This document shows, piece after piece, positions 45,563-55,541 of a stretch of DNA of 64,000 nt. Both the position numbers and the translations under genes were made by a program. Below the pieces are notes generated by a model. It ran no database searches, had not been told where the DNA came from, and saw only the letters and a list, made by a program, of their open reading frames with translations. This DNA is from Sphingomonas sp. 3P27F8 (lineage in GTDB: Bacteria > Pseudomonadota > Alphaproteobacteria > Sphingomonadales > Sphingomonadaceae), in contig NZ_SCNL01000001.1 in the NCBI RefSeq assembly GCF_005502745.1, positions 186,001-250,000 of the forward strand. Direction: 5' to 3'. Numbering within the stretch: position 1 is the first letter of the stretch; every line of letters starts with the position of its first letter.

Positions 45563-47017
45563 TCAGCGATGGTCCTTCAACTCGTCGCCGACCAGCCGCA
45601 CGACGTGCAGCACATTGGTGGCACCCGGCGTGCGGAACGGCACGCCGGCCATCACGATCACGCTGTCCCCCGCCGCCGCCACCCGGTGGCGCAGCGCCAT
45701 GCGCTTCGATTTCGCGACCATCTCCTCGAACGATTCGACATCGCGGGTGTGCGCGGCGTGGACGCCCCACAACAGGCCCAGCCGCCGCGCCGTTTCCAGC
45801 CGCGGCGTGAGCACCAGCAACGGCACCGAAGGCCGCTCGCGCGCGATGCGGCGCGCGGTGGAGCCGGAGGTGGTGAAACAGATGATCGCCTTCGCCGATA
45901 CGGTGCGGGCGATGTTCTTCGCCGCTTCCGCCAGCGCGTCTGCGGTGGTGGGGTCGGGGCGCATCACGGTGAAGTGCACGCGATCCCCGTGCATCGGATC
46001 GCGCTCCACCGCGTCGCCGATCGCGTTCATCATCGCTACCGCCTCGATCGGCCAGTCGCCCGCCGCGCTCTCCGCCGAGAGCATGATCGCATCCGCGCCG
46101 TCATAGATCGCCGTCGCCACGTCCGAGACTTCGGCGCGCGTCGGCGACGGTGATTTTATCATCGATTCGAGCATCTGCGTCGCCACCACCACCGGGCGGC
46201 CCATGCGGCGCGATACCTCGACGATGCGTTTCTGGAGCGGCGGCACGGATTGCGGCGGCAGCTCGACGCCCAGATCCCCGCGCGCGACCATCACGCCGTC
46301 GCACATGTCGACGATTTCCTCGAGCCGGTCGATCGCGGCCGGCTTCTCGATCTTGGCGAGCAGCGCCGCCTTCCCGCCGATCAGCCGCCGCGCCTCCGCC
46401 AGATCCTCCGGCCGCTGGACGAAGGAAAGCGCGATCCAGTCCACCCCATGCTCGCACGCGAAGGCGAGATCGCTGCGATCCTTCTCGGTCAGCGCCGCCA
46501 TGGGCAGCACCACGTCCGGCACGTTTAGCCCCTTGTTGTCGCTGAGCGGCCCGCCGACCTCCACCCGCGTCACGATGCGATCGGGCGTGTGCGTCACCAC
46601 GCGCAGCACCAGCTTCCCGTCGTCGAGCAGCAGCCGCGCGCCCGCCTCGATCGCGGCGAAGATCTCGCGATGCGGAAGCTGAACGCGCGTCGCGTCTCCG
46701 GGCACGGCGTCGCGATCGAGAACGAACGTCGCCCCCGTTTCCAGCAGCGCGCGACCGCCGGTGAAGCGGCCGACACGCAACTTCGGCCCCTGCAGGTCCG
46801 CCAGGATCGTGGTCGGCCGGCCGAATTTCTTTTCCAGCCCGCGGATCGCCGCGATCACGGGTATCTTCGATTCCTGATCGCCATGGCTCATGTTGATGCG
46901 GAAGGCGTCCGCGCCCGCCTCGAACAGCGCCGCGATCATCTCCGGCGTATTGCTCGCCGGCCCGAGCGTCGCGAGCACGCGTACCTTGCGGCTGCGGGGG
47001 CTGATCGCTCTGGTCAT
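45563..47017 (-). CDS. pyk: Pyruvate kinase
   Basis: The 484-residue enzyme makes pyruvate and ATP from phosphoenolpyruvate in glycolysis. It has KVRVLATLGPASNTPEMI and RINMSHG at the N-terminus, the catalytic-lysine region LLAKIEKPAAIDRLEEI, and MVARGDLGVELPP. VATQMLESMI binds ADP and metal. The C-terminal regulatory domain is present. Length is normal. The reading frame ends close to the convergent TonB receptor gene. Confidence 0.96.
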   Translation of the reverse strand: MTRAISPRSRKVRVLATLGPASNTPEMIAALFEAGADAFRINMSHGDQESKIPVIAAIRGLEKKFGRPTTILADLQGPKLRVGRFTGGRALLETGATFVLDRDAVPGDATRVQLPHREIFAAIEAGARLLLDDGKLVLRVVTHTPDRIVTRVEVGGPLSDNKGLNVPDVVLPMAALTEKDRSDLAFACEHGVDWIALSFVQRPEDLAEARRLIGGKAALLAKIEKPAAIDRLEEIVDMCDGVMVARGDLGVELPPQSVPPLQKRIVEVSRRMGRPVVVATQMLESMIKSPSPTRAEVSDVATAIYDGADAIMLSAESAAGDWPIEAVAMMNAIGDAVERDPMHGDRVHFTVMRPDPTTADALAEAAKNIARTVSAKAIICFTTSGSTARRIARERPSVPLLVLTPRLETARRLGLLWGVHAAHTRDVESFEEMVAKSKRMALRHRVAAAGDSVIVMAGVPFRTPGATNVLHVVRLVGDELKDHR

Positions 47018-47087
47018 CTTGGTCCTCGTTTTACCCTTGCTCCCGCCTTAGAGTCATTTGATGACCGATCAAACCAGGAGTGAGACG

Positions 47088-47381
47088 ATGGACCCGATCG
47101 ATGCGATCGACGATGCGACCGCCGCGGCCGCGTTCCGCCGGCTGGTGCGCCATCTGCGCCACCGCGACGATGCCCAGAACATTGACCTGATGGGGCTCGC
47201 CGGCTTCTGCCGCAACTGCCTGTCGGACTGGATCGGCGAGGCGGGCGGGCTGGCGCGGGAGGATGCGCGCACGGCGATCTACGGCATGCCCTATGCCGAT
47301 TGGAAAGCGGGCCATCAGCAGGAGGCGACGCCCGAGCAATTGCGCCGGATGGAGGAGAGCGTCGCAAAAAACGCCTCGTGA
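47088..47381 (+). CDS. DUF1244 family protein
   Basis: The 97-residue product starts with the ATG 7 bases after GGAG at 47077; an ATG at 47061 would add nine residues without such a site. The family pattern is clear: FRRLVRHLRHRDDAQNIDLMGLAGFCRNCLSDW (split here by its helices) with two conserved cysteines, and YGMPYADWKAGHQ. The role is unknown; the cysteines could bind metal. It is widespread in proteobacteria. Confidence 0.88.
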   Translation: MDPIDAIDDATAAAAFRRLVRHLRHRDDAQNIDLMGLAGFCRNCLSDWIGEAGGLAREDARTAIYGMPYADWKAGHQQEATPEQLRRMEESVAKNAS

Positions 47382-47489
47382 TGACGCGGGCGTGAGCGGA
47401 TGGCTTGTCGAACCTCGCGTCTCTCCCCTATCCCTTCGGCAACGAAGGGGCGCGCCTGAAAGCGCCCCGCCAACGGGAGTTTGAGGGGA

Positions 47490-48797
47490 ATGCTGAAGAC
47501 GTTGCTGATCGCGCTCGCGGTCTCCATTGCGGCGCCCGCCGCCGCGCAGACGGCCGCGCCCGGGAAGGTCATCTATATCCACGCCGGTGCGCTGCTCGAC
47601 CGGCCCGGGCAGGCGCCGCGCGGCAAGAGCACGATCATCGTGCAGGACGGCAAGGTGGTCGAGGTTCGCGACGGCTTTCTCGTTCCCCCCGCCACGGCCG
47701 AGCTGATCGAGCTGCAGGACAAGTTCGTCATGCCGGGTCTGGTGGACATGCATGTGCACCTGTGGGGTATCGGCGGCGATCCCGTGCGCGCGCGCCTGGC
47801 AGAGATGACGCAGGACGACGCCGACGACCTGATCGTCGCGGAGGTGAATGCCCGCAAGACGCTGGACGCCGGCTTCACGACCGTGCGCGATCTGGGTGGC
47901 AATCCACGCGGTATCCGCGCGCTGCGCGACGCGATCGAGCGCGGCGATCTCGAAGGCCCGTCGATCATCAACGCGGGCCAGATGATATCGATCACCGGCG
48001 GCCACGGCGACGGCACGAACGGCCTGGCGGAGGAATGGGCCGATGCCGTCCACAAGCATCAGATCAACACCTGCGACGGGCCGGACGATTGCCGCCGCGC
48101 GGTGCGCGCGCAGATCGGGCTCGGCGCGCAGGTCATCAAGTTCGCGGCGACCGGCGGCGTGCTGTCGAACGTCGCGGGCGGCCTCGGCCGCGCGATGACG
48201 CCGGAAGAGATGCGCGCGATCATCGATACCGCGCACGGCTTCGGCCGCAAGGTGGCCGCGCACAGCCACGCGGCGGAAGGCACCAGGGCGGCGCTCGAGG
48301 CCGGCGTCGATACGATCGAGCACGGCACCTTTCTCGATGATGAGACGATCCGGCTGTTCAAGGCGAAGGGCGCCTATCTCGTCCCGACGATGATCGCCCC
48401 GGTCACCGCGCTGGCGCAGGCGCGCGGCGGGGCGCTGCCGCCCGCGACGATCCCCAAGGCCGAAGCCGCCGCCGCCGCCGCGCTGGCCAGCCATCGCAAG
48501 GCGATCGCCGCCGGCGTCAAGATCGCGTTCGGCACCGATACCGGCGTATCGAAGCACGGCGAGAATGCGCAGGAGTTCGCGCTGATGGTGAAGGCGGGGA
48601 TGACCCCCGCCGCCGCGATCCGCGCCGCCACCATATCGGCGGCGGACGCGCTGGGGCGCGACGATATCGGCACGCTCACACCCGGCAAGCGCGCCGACAT
48701 CATCGCGGTCAGCGGCTCTCCGCTGGAGGATGTGACGCGCCTCGAGCATGTCGCGTTCGTGATGCATCGCGGCATCGTCGCGCACGCCGCGCAATAA
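47490..48797 (+). CDS. Exported amidohydrolase (prolidase/imidazolonepropionase-like)
   Basis: The 435-residue product starts at the ATG after TTGAGGGG, and a signal peptide (MLKTLLIALAVSIAAPAAAQ) follows. The TIM-barrel metal sites are DMHVHLWG, the Lys-region VIKFAATGG, HSHAAEG, IEHGTFLD and GTDTGV. The first and last segments form the small beta-sandwich of amidohydrolases. Close relatives include Xaa-Pro dipeptidases and other imidodipeptide hydrolases of Sphingomonadales. The natural substrate is unknown. It is probably periplasmic. Confidence 0.88.
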   Translation: MLKTLLIALAVSIAAPAAAQTAAPGKVIYIHAGALLDRPGQAPRGKSTIIVQDGKVVEVRDGFLVPPATAELIELQDKFVMPGLVDMHVHLWGIGGDPVRARLAEMTQDDADDLIVAEVNARKTLDAGFTTVRDLGGNPRGIRALRDAIERGDLEGPSIINAGQMISITGGHGDGTNGLAEEWADAVHKHQINTCDGPDDCRRAVRAQIGLGAQVIKFAATGGVLSNVAGGLGRAMTPEEMRAIIDTAHGFGRKVAAHSHAAEGTRAALEAGVDTIEHGTFLDDETIRLFKAKGAYLVPTMIAPVTALAQARGGALPPATIPKAEAAAAAALASHRKAIAAGVKIAFGTDTGVSKHGENAQEFALMVKAGMTPAAAIRAATISAADALGRDDIGTLTPGKRADIIAVSGSPLEDVTRLEHVAFVMHRGIVAHAAQ

Positions 48798-48819
48798 GCG
48801 TCGGCCATCATCGGCGCGC

Positions 48820-48853
48820 TCGCCCGGGGCGGCCCTGCGGCCGTTCCGGGCGA
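48820..48853 (+). terminator. Hairpin after the amidohydrolase gene
   Basis: A 15-bp stem with two G-U pairs (48820-48834 with 48839-48853) and a 4-base loop lies 23 bases after the stop. No U-tract follows. Confidence 0.55.
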
Positions 48854-48934
48854 AGTGCTCTTCGGCGTTCGCGCGGCGTTGTCCTCGGCCGCTTTGGCCC
48901 TTATCGCGGGCGAAAATCCCGAACGGAGTGATTC

Positions 48935-49174
48935 ATGACCGACAACGTTTCCGCCGACCAGCTGCGCCTGTTCATCGAGCGCATCGAGCGGCTGGAGGAA
49001 GAGAAGAAGGCCTTCGCTGACGATATCCGCGACGTTTACAGCGAAGCCAAGTCGACCGGCTTCGACGCCAAGACGATCCGCGCGATCGTGCGCCTGCGCA
49101 AGATGGAGAAGCATGCCCGCGACGAGGCCGACGCGCTGCTCGAAACCTATCGCAACGCCCTCGGGATGGCCTGA
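48935..49174 (+). CDS. gapR: GapR family nucleoid-associated protein (DUF2312)
   Basis: The 79-residue product is the short all-helical DUF2312 protein. The pattern [32 protein letters not shown] and [11 protein letters not shown] is conserved in alphaproteobacteria. In Caulobacter, GapR binds overtwisted AT-rich DNA ahead of moving polymerases and stimulates topoisomerases. GGAG lies eight bases before the start. The gene is monocistronic and convergent with the CorC-like gene. Confidence 0.9.
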   Translation: MTDNVSADQLRLFIERIERLEEEKKAFADDIRDVYSEAKSTGFDAKTIRAIVRLRKMEKHARDEADALLETYRNALGMA

Positions 49175-49236
49175 GCCGCCCGGTGGGCACGGGGGGCGCC
49201 GAGCGATGCTCCGCCCCCTCCCCTCGCCGCGGCGTG

Positions 49237-50532
49237 CTACGCGCGGCTGACCAGCAGCTTGTCGATCCGCCGTCCGTCGAGATCGACCACCTCGAACCGC
49301 CAGCCCTGTTCGACGAAGCTCTCGCCCTCGTCCGGCAACCGGCGGAGCACCGCCAGCGCCAGCCCGGCGGCGGTGGCGTAATCGCGGTCCTCCGGCAGAT
49401 CCATGCCGAGCCGCTCGGCCAGCAGGTCCGCCGCCATCGTTCCCGCCACGAGCAGCGAGCCGTCCTCCCGCTCCACCACATCGGGGCCGTCGCCCGCATC
49501 GGCATCCGATACGAACGCCCCCGCGATCGCCGCGAGCAGGTTGGCGGGCGTCACAATCCCTTCGAAATGGCCGTATTCATCATGGATCAGCGCCATCGGC
49601 ACCTCTGCACGGCGCAGCGTGTTGAGCACATCCATCGCGTCGATCTGATCCACCACCACCGGCGCCTTGCGCACCAGCCGGGCGAGATCGAGCGACTCGC
49701 CGTTTGACAGGGCCGCGGCGATATCGCGCGCCTGCACCACGCCGATCACCGCATCGATCGATCCTTCCGCCACCGGCAGGCGGCTGTGCGCGGTCGCGAG
49801 CATGCGCGCGCGGATCGCCGCATCGTCGAGCGCGACGTCGAGCCAGTCCACCTCGGTGCGCGGCGTCATCACCTCGCGCACCGGTCGGTCGGCAAGCCGC
49901 ACCACGCCCGAGATGATCGAGCGTTCATGCTCCTCGATCACGCCTGATTTCGATGCTTCCGCGACGATCAGATGCAGTTCCTCCGCCGTCACCTGATCGG
50001 CGTTCTCGCGGTTCAGCCCGAGCAGGCGGAAAACGAGCGCGCTGGTCGAATCGAGCAGCCAGACGATCGGCTTGCCCGCAACCGCCAGCCACATCATCGG
50101 CACCGCGACGATCGCGGCGATCGGCTCCGGTGAGCGCAGCGCGATCTGCTTGGGCACCAGTTCGCCGACGATCAGCGAGGCGAAGGTGGTGAGGCCGATC
50201 ACCAGCGCGAAGCCGAGGTTCTCCGCCAGATGATGGCTCATGCCGAGCAGCTCGAGCCGCGCGGCGGTCGGCTGGCCGAGGCTCGCGCCCGAATAGGCGC
50301 CGGCCAGAATGCCGATCAGCGTGATGCCGATCTGAACGGTGGAAAGGAACTTGCCGGGGTCGGCGGCAAGCACGGCGGCGGCGCGCGCGCCCGATTTCCC
50401 CGCGCGTGCCATCGCCTCCAGCCGCGCCTTGCGCGCCGAGACGATCGCCAGCTCGCTCATCGCGAATACGCCATTGAGCGCCACCAGCGCGAGGATGATA
50501 AGGACGTCGATCCAGGGGAACGGCGGTAACAT
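49237..50532 (-). CDS. CorC/CNNM-like hemolysin-family membrane protein
   Basis: The 431-residue product has a DUF21 membrane domain with four helices (about 1-190, ALNGVFAMSELAIVSARKARLE at the first), a pair of CBS domains (about 210-330, REVMTPRTEVDWLDV; IHDEYGHFEGIVT) and a C-terminal CorC_HlyC domain ending in RRIDKLLVSRA. This order is typical of the YfjD/PaeA/MpfA class, which exports magnesium or polyamines. The older hemolysin name is not informative. Confidence 0.9.
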   Translation of the reverse strand: MLPPFPWIDVLIILALVALNGVFAMSELAIVSARKARLEAMARAGKSGARAAAVLAADPGKFLSTVQIGITLIGILAGAYSGASLGQPTAARLELLGMSHHLAENLGFALVIGLTTFASLIVGELVPKQIALRSPEPIAAIVAVPMMWLAVAGKPIVWLLDSTSALVFRLLGLNRENADQVTAEELHLIVAEASKSGVIEEHERSIISGVVRLADRPVREVMTPRTEVDWLDVALDDAAIRARMLATAHSRLPVAEGSIDAVIGVVQARDIAAALSNGESLDLARLVRKAPVVVDQIDAMDVLNTLRRAEVPMALIHDEYGHFEGIVTPANLLAAIAGAFVSDADAGDGPDVVEREDGSLLVAGTMAADLLAERLGMDLPEDRDYATAAGLALAVLRRLPDEGESFVEQGWRFEVVDLDGRRIDKLLVSRA

Positions 50533-50659
50533 GGTCTCATCCAGTCATGGCGATAAAAGGCGGGGACCACAACCGTTCTTGTCATCGCCGGTTCATCACG
50601 ATGGCGGAACAAGTGGCCATATGCGCGGGTTCACCCGGCCAGGAATACAGGGGAGCATG

Positions 50660-51346
50660 ATGGGATTCCGTTCGACGATCGCCGCCGGCGCGGCGCTGAT
50701 GGCATTGCTAGGCACGACCGCGGGCTGCACCACCGATCCAGAAACCGGGCAGCAGCGCCTGTCGAAGACGGCGATCGGCGGTATCGGCGGGGCGCTGGGC
50801 GGCTATCTGCTCGGTGATCTTGTCGGCGGGCGGCATGATCGCACCGAGAAGATCGTCGGCGCCGGGCTCGGCGGTATCGCGGGCGCGGCAATCGGCGCGT
50901 ACATGGACAAGCAGGAGCGTGAATTGCGCCAGCGCACCGCCGGCACCGACGTGCAGGTGATTCGTCAGGGTGACGATCTGCTGCTCAACATCCCGTCGGG
51001 CGTGAACTTCGCCTACAACAGCGCGACGGTGGAGCCGCGTTTCCAGCAGACGCTGGACCAGGTGGCTGGCGTCTTGTCCGATCAGCAGAACAACCGCACC
51101 TATATCGACATCTACGGCCACACCGACGCGAACGGCAGCGACGCCTATAACCAGGCGTTGTCGGAGCGGCGCGCGGCGGCGGTGGCGCTGTATCTCGAAT
51201 CGCGCGGCGTGCAGGCGGCGCGGGTCGCCACGCGTGGCTTCGGCAAGACCCAGCCGATCGCCTCGAACGAGACGGAGGAGGGGCGCGCGCAGAATCGCCG
51301 TGTCGAGATCAAGATCGTGCCGATCGCGCAAAGCGACATCGGCTGA
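50660..51346 (+). CDS. OmpA-family lipoprotein with glycine zipper
   Basis: The 228-residue product has a lipoprotein signal with lipobox TAGC (MGFRSTIAAGAALMALLGTTAGC). A glycine-zipper pair follows (GGIGGALGGYLLGDLVGG, GAGLGGIAGAAIGAYMD). Residues 110-225 form an OmpA peptidoglycan-binding domain with IYGHTDANGSDAYNQ, LSERRAAAVALYL and NRRVEIKI. Two adjacent ATGs (50657, 50660) exist, and the second has the better spacing from AGGGG. It probably anchors the outer membrane to murein, as YiaD does. Confidence 0.9.
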   Translation: MGFRSTIAAGAALMALLGTTAGCTTDPETGQQRLSKTAIGGIGGALGGYLLGDLVGGRHDRTEKIVGAGLGGIAGAAIGAYMDKQERELRQRTAGTDVQVIRQGDDLLLNIPSGVNFAYNSATVEPRFQQTLDQVAGVLSDQQNNRTYIDIYGHTDANGSDAYNQALSERRAAAVALYLESRGVQAARVATRGFGKTQPIASNETEEGRAQNRRVEIKIVPIAQSDIG

Positions 51347-51361
51347 TCGGCACGGCGCCGG

Positions 51362-52207
51362 TCAGCCGATCGCCTCCGCCAGCCGCTCGACCAGCGGGTG
51401 CGCGAGCAGCGAGGCGTCCGCGGCGAGCAGGCCAAGCTGGCGGACGTGATCGAATTCGGCCAGTTGACGCATCACGACACCCGCCCCGCCGAACGACGCC
51501 GGGGCGACGGTGACGCCCAGCCCGGCGGCCACCAGCGCGCGCGCGCGATCGTCGCTGGTGGTGCGCGCCGGGAAGAACGGGCGCACCCCGCGCGCGGTGA
51601 AATAGCGGCTCGTCTCGCTCAGCAACTCGCAGTGGCGGCGCACGATCATCGGCTCGTCCACCAGTTCCTCCGCCGCGATCTCCTCACGGGCCGCGAGCGG
51701 GTGAGCAGCGGAAAGCGCCATCATATAGCGCTCGCCGATGATCGGCCGCGCCGCGAACCGCGGGTTGCCGCGCAGGATGCCGAGTGCCACGTCGATCCGC
51801 CCGCGCGACAGGTGATCGACCAGCTCGCGCTCGCGCCCCTCGATCAGTTCCACCTCGTCGCCGTCGCGCGGCACGCTGCCGACGAAATCGGCCACCCACC
51901 GGGTCGGGGCGCTCGCGAGCACGCCGATCCGCAGCCGCCCCGTCACCCGCGCCGCGCTCGCCTCGCGCTCGGCCTGTGCGAACTCCGCCTCGATCCGCCG
52001 CGCACGGGCGACCAGCCGCGCGCCCGCCTCCGTCAGCGCAACCCGGCGGTTGGTGCGCGTGAACAATTGCCGCCCGAGCGCTGCCTCCAGCTTGGCGATG
52101 CCGGCCGACAGCGTCGGCTGTGACACATTGCATGCGGCGGCGGCGCGCGAGAAATTGCCCTGATCGATCACAGCGAGAAAATAGCGTAGCAGATAGCGGT
52201 CGATCAT
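51362..52207 (-). CDS. LysR-type transcriptional regulator
   Basis: The 281-residue product has an N-terminal winged helix-turn-helix (MIDRYLLRYFLAVIDQGNFS, AAAACNVSQPTLSAGIAKLE) and a two-lobe co-inducer domain. It is divergent from the isovaleryl-CoA dehydrogenase gene 94 bp away, so it is the natural candidate regulator of that operon. A 19-bp inverted repeat covers its start region. An ATG at 52216 would add three residues and shift the operator into the gene. Confidence 0.88.
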   Translation of the reverse strand: MIDRYLLRYFLAVIDQGNFSRAAAACNVSQPTLSAGIAKLEAALGRQLFTRTNRRVALTEAGARLVARARRIEAEFAQAEREASAARVTGRLRIGVLASAPTRWVADFVGSVPRDGDEVELIEGRERELVDHLSRGRIDVALGILRGNPRFAARPIIGERYMMALSAAHPLAAREEIAAEELVDEPMIVRRHCELLSETSRYFTARGVRPFFPARTTSDDRARALVAAGLGVTVAPASFGGAGVVMRQLAEFDHVRQLGLLAADASLLAHPLVERLAEAIG

Positions 52208-52222
52208 AGACGCCATCTATGA
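52204..52222. promoter_or_regulatory. Inverted-repeat operator at the lysR start
   Basis: TCATAGA (52204-52210) and TCTATGA (52216-52222) are perfect inverted arms around CGCCA. LysR regulators bind T-N11-A-type dyads near their own promoter and the divergent target. The left arm contains the likely lysR start codon, so binding would also repress lysR itself. Confidence 0.55.
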
Positions 52223-52300
52223 CATGCCGCCGCGCCTTTCAATTTTCCTCGCGCGCGCCGGGCGGGTAGAAAGGCTGCACCAGTGCGGAGAGGAAAGACC

Positions 52301-53452
52301 GTGGAAGACCTGCATTCTCTCGGCGAGACCGCCGACATGATCCGAGCGACGACGCAGCGCTTCGCCAGCGAACGGATCGCGCCGATCGCGGCGCAGATCG
52401 ATCGCGAGGATTCGTTTCCGCGTCACCTGTGGCCGGAAATGGGCGCGCTCGGGCTGCACGGCATCACCGTGGAGGAGGAATTCGGCGGGCTGGGCCTCGG
52501 CTATCTCGATCACGTCGTGGCGTGCGAGGAGGTGAGCCGCGCCTCCGCCTCGATCGGTCTCAGCTATGGCGCGCATTCGAACCTGTGCGTCAACCAGATC
52601 CGCCGCTGGGGGAACCCGGAGCAAAAGGCGAAATACCTGCCGAAGCTGGTATCGGGCGAGCATGTCGGCAGCCTCGCCATGTCGGAGGCGTCGGCCGGGT
52701 CGGACGTGGTGTCGATGAAGCTGCGGGCGGATCGTGTCGAGGGCGGATGGCGGCTTAACGGCACGAAGTTCTGGATCACCAACGCGGCCTATGCCGACAC
52801 GCTCGTCGTCTATGCCAAATCCTCGCCGGAGGCGGGATCGCGCGGGATCACCGCTTTCCTGATCGAGAAGGATTTCGCCGGTTTCTCGATCGGGCAGAAG
52901 ATCGACAAGCTGGGGATGCGCGGCTCGCCAACCGCGGAGCTGGTGTTCGACGATTGCCTCGTGCCCGACGAGAATGTGATGGGGCCGGAGAATGGCGGGG
53001 TCGGCGTGCTGATGAGCGGGCTGGATTACGAGCGCGTCGTGCTCTCCGGCATCCAGCTCGGCATCATGCAGGCGTGCCTCGATGTGGTGCTGCCCTATGT
53101 TCGCGAGCGCAAGCAGTTCGGCAAGCCGATCGGCGCGTTCCAGCTGATGCAGGGGAAGGTCGCGGACATGTACGTCGCGCTCAGTTCGGCGCGCTCCTAT
53201 GTCTATGCCGTTGCCAAGGCGTGTGACGCCGGCCGCACCACGCGCTTCGACGCGGCGGGCGCGATCCTGCTCGCCTCCGAAAGCGCGGTGAAGGTGGCGG
53301 GCGAGGCGATCCAGGCGCTGGGCGGTGCGGGCTATACCAGGGACTGGCCGGTGGAACGCTATTGGCGCGATGCCAAGCTGCTCGATATCGGCGCGGGAAC
53401 GAACGAGATCCGCCGCATGCTGGTGGGCCGCGAACTGGTGGGCGCGGCGTGA
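52301..53452 (+). CDS. liuA: Isovaleryl-CoA dehydrogenase
   Basis: The 383-residue flavoprotein converts isovaleryl-CoA to 3-methylcrotonyl-CoA in leucine breakdown. The catalytic base is Glu244 in [10 protein letters not shown], the position and context specific to isovaleryl-CoA dehydrogenases and different from the C-terminal Glu of most acyl-CoA dehydrogenases. [17 protein letters not shown] and [16 protein letters not shown] are family motifs. The GTG at 52301 follows AGAGGAAAG and is preferred to an upstream in-frame GTG at 52283. Its stop overlaps the carboxylase beta-subunit start (GTGA). Confidence 0.94.
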   Translation: MEDLHSLGETADMIRATTQRFASERIAPIAAQIDREDSFPRHLWPEMGALGLHGITVEEEFGGLGLGYLDHVVACEEVSRASASIGLSYGAHSNLCVNQIRRWGNPEQKAKYLPKLVSGEHVGSLAMSEASAGSDVVSMKLRADRVEGGWRLNGTKFWITNAAYADTLVVYAKSSPEAGSRGITAFLIEKDFAGFSIGQKIDKLGMRGSPTAELVFDDCLVPDENVMGPENGGVGVLMSGLDYERVVLSGIQLGIMQACLDVVLPYVRERKQFGKPIGAFQLMQGKVADMYVALSSARSYVYAVAKACDAGRTTRFDAAGAILLASESAVKVAGEAIQALGGAGYTRDWPVERYWRDAKLLDIGAGTNEIRRMLVGRELVGAA

Positions 53453-55050
53453 GCGCCCCCGTCCTCGATACGAAGCTGTCGGCGGACAGCGCCGATTTCC
53501 GCGCCAATGCCGCGCACAATCGCGCGCTGGCCCAGGAACTGCGCGCCGATGTCGCGAAGGCGGCGCTGGGCGGGAACGAGAAGAGCCGCGAGCGCCACAC
53601 GGCGCGCGGCAAGCTGCTGCCGCGCGATCGCGTCGAGCGGCTCCTCGATCCCGGCTCGCCGTTTCTGGAGATCGGCCAGCTCGCCGCGTTCGATCTGTAC
53701 GAGGGCGAGGTGCCCGGCGCGGGGATGATCGCGGGGATCGGCCGCGTTTCCGGCCGCCAGTGCATGATCGTCTGCAACGACGCGACGGTGAAGGGCGGAA
53801 CCTATTATCCGCTCACCGTGAAGAAGCATCTGCGCGCGCAGGAGATCGCCGAGCAGAACCGCCTGCCGTGCATCTATCTCGTCGATTCGGGCGGGGCGAA
53901 CCTGCCGCATCAGGCCGAGGTGTTTCCCGATCGCGAGCATTTCGGGCGCATCTTCTTCAATCAGGCGAACATGAGCGCGCAGGGCATCCCGCAGATCGCC
54001 TGCGTGATGGGAAGCTGCACAGCGGGCGGGGCATATGTCCCCGCGATGTCGGACGAAACGGTGATCGTGCGCAATCAGGGCACGATCTTCCTTGCCGGCC
54101 CGCCGCTGGTGAAGGCCGCCACGGGCGAGGAAATCTCGGCCGAGGAACTGGGCGGCGCGGAAACGCACGGGCGCAGATCGGGCGTGGTCGATCATGTCGC
54201 GGAGAATGACGAACACGCGCTGACCATCGTCCGCGATATCGTCTCCACGCTCCAGCCGCAGACGCCCGCAGCCGTCAATCAACGCGCGCCACGCGCGCCG
54301 AAGTTTGACGCGGAAGAGCTATACGGCATCGTGCCGCAGGACGTGCGCGCGCCCTATGACGTGCACGAGGTGATCGCGCGGCTGGTGGACGGCAGCGAAT
54401 TTCACGAATTCAAGGCGCTGTATGGCTCCAGCCTGGTGTGCGGCTTCGCGCATATCTGGGGCCTGCCGGTCGCGATCCTCGCCAACAATGGCGTGCTGTT
54501 CAGCGAATCGGCGCAGAAGGGCGCGCATTTCATCGAACTCGCCTGCCAGCGGCGCATCCCGCTGCTGTTCCTCCAGAACATTTCCGGCTTCATGGTCGGC
54601 GGGAAATACGAGGCGGAGGGGATCGCCAAGCATGGCGCGAAGCTCGTCACCGCCGTCGCCACCGCCAGCGTGCCCAAGATCACCGTGCTGATCGGCGGCA
54701 GCTTCGGCGCGGGCAATTACGGGATGTGCGGCCGCGCCTATTCCCCGCGGTTCCTGTTCACCTGGCCCAACAGCCGCATCAGCGTGATGGGCGGCGAACA
54801 GGCGGCCAGCGTGCTCGCCACCGTGCATCGCGACGCGGACAGGTGGACGCCGGACGAGGCGGAGGCGTTCAAGGCCCCGATCCGCCAGCGCTACGAGGAT
54901 GAGGGCAATCCGTGGCATGCCACCGCGCGGCTGTGGGACGATGGCATCATCGATCCCGCGCAGACCCGCGACGTGCTCGGCCTGGCGCTGGCCGCGACGC
55001 TCGACGCCCCGATTCCCGAAGCGCCGCGCTTCGGCGTGTTCCGCATGTGA
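53449..55050 (+). CDS. liuB: Methylcrotonyl-CoA carboxylase beta (carboxyltransferase) subunit
   Basis: The 533-residue product starts with the GTG overlapping the dehydrogenase stop. It has the two crotonase-like carboxyltransferase domains: [20 protein letters not shown] binds acyl-CoA in the first and [20 protein letters not shown] with [16 protein letters not shown] in the second. These features are those of MCC beta and not of propionyl-CoA carboxylase. It transfers CO2 from biotin to 3-methylcrotonyl-CoA. An NTF2-like gene separates it from the biotin-carrying alpha subunit. Confidence 0.94.
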   Translation: MSAPVLDTKLSADSADFRANAAHNRALAQELRADVAKAALGGNEKSRERHTARGKLLPRDRVERLLDPGSPFLEIGQLAAFDLYEGEVPGAGMIAGIGRVSGRQCMIVCNDATVKGGTYYPLTVKKHLRAQEIAEQNRLPCIYLVDSGGANLPHQAEVFPDREHFGRIFFNQANMSAQGIPQIACVMGSCTAGGAYVPAMSDETVIVRNQGTIFLAGPPLVKAATGEEISAEELGGAETHGRRSGVVDHVAENDEHALTIVRDIVSTLQPQTPAAVNQRAPRAPKFDAEELYGIVPQDVRAPYDVHEVIARLVDGSEFHEFKALYGSSLVCGFAHIWGLPVAILANNGVLFSESAQKGAHFIELACQRRIPLLFLQNISGFMVGGKYEAEGIAKHGAKLVTAVATASVPKITVLIGGSFGAGNYGMCGRAYSPRFLFTWPNSRISVMGGEQAASVLATVHRDADRWTPDEAEAFKAPIRQRYEDEGNPWHATARLWDDGIIDPAQTRDVLGLALAATLDAPIPEAPRFGVFRM

Positions 55051-55061
55051 TGGGAGAAACC

Positions 55062-55541
55062 ATGATCGCCCCGCTTCTCGCCCTGCTGCTCCAGGTCACA
55101 CCCGTCGCCCCGATCGTGAAGGGCACCGGATTGCCGCCGTCCACCGGCGAGGAACAGGCGGTGCTGGCGGTCGCGACCAACCTGTTCGAAACGCTGAGCG
55201 CGCGCGACAAGGCGAAGGCGCTCACCTTCTTCCGCCCCGATGGCGCGGCGCAGGCGGTGGTCGAGAATCCCGATGGCTCGCGCAGCTACCGGCATATGAC
55301 CTGGGCGCAGTTCATCGGCGGCATCCCCGATAGCGGCCCGCGCTTCGTGGAGCGGCTCACCGGCCCCGCGGTCGAGATCGACGGCGATATCGCGATGATC
55401 TGGAGCGATTATGTCGCAACGATCGACGGCAAGGTCGCGCATTGCGGCGTCAACCACTTCGACCTGATCCGGGAAGGCGGCCAGTGGAAGATCCTCAACA
55501 TCACCTGGACACAACGGACAACGGGATGCGCGGCGGCATGA
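55062..55541 (+). CDS. NTF2-like (SnoaL-type) exported protein in the leucine operon
   Basis: The 159-residue product has a short hydrophobic N-terminus (MIAPLLALLLQVTPVAP) that may be a signal. The cone-shaped NTF2-like domain follows: EEQAVLAVATNLFETLSARD, HMTWAQFI, IAMIWSDYVATIDGKVAHCG and HFDLIREGGQWKILNITWT. The start follows GGGAG; its stop overlaps the alpha-subunit ATG (ATGA), so the genes are coupled. Such domains can be enzymes, transport factors or ligand-binding subunits. Its function in leucine catabolism is unknown. Confidence 0.82.
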   Translation: MIAPLLALLLQVTPVAPIVKGTGLPPSTGEEQAVLAVATNLFETLSARDKAKALTFFRPDGAAQAVVENPDGSRSYRHMTWAQFIGGIPDSGPRFVERLTGPAVEIDGDIAMIWSDYVATIDGKVAHCGVNHFDLIREGGQWKILNITWTQRTTGCAAA

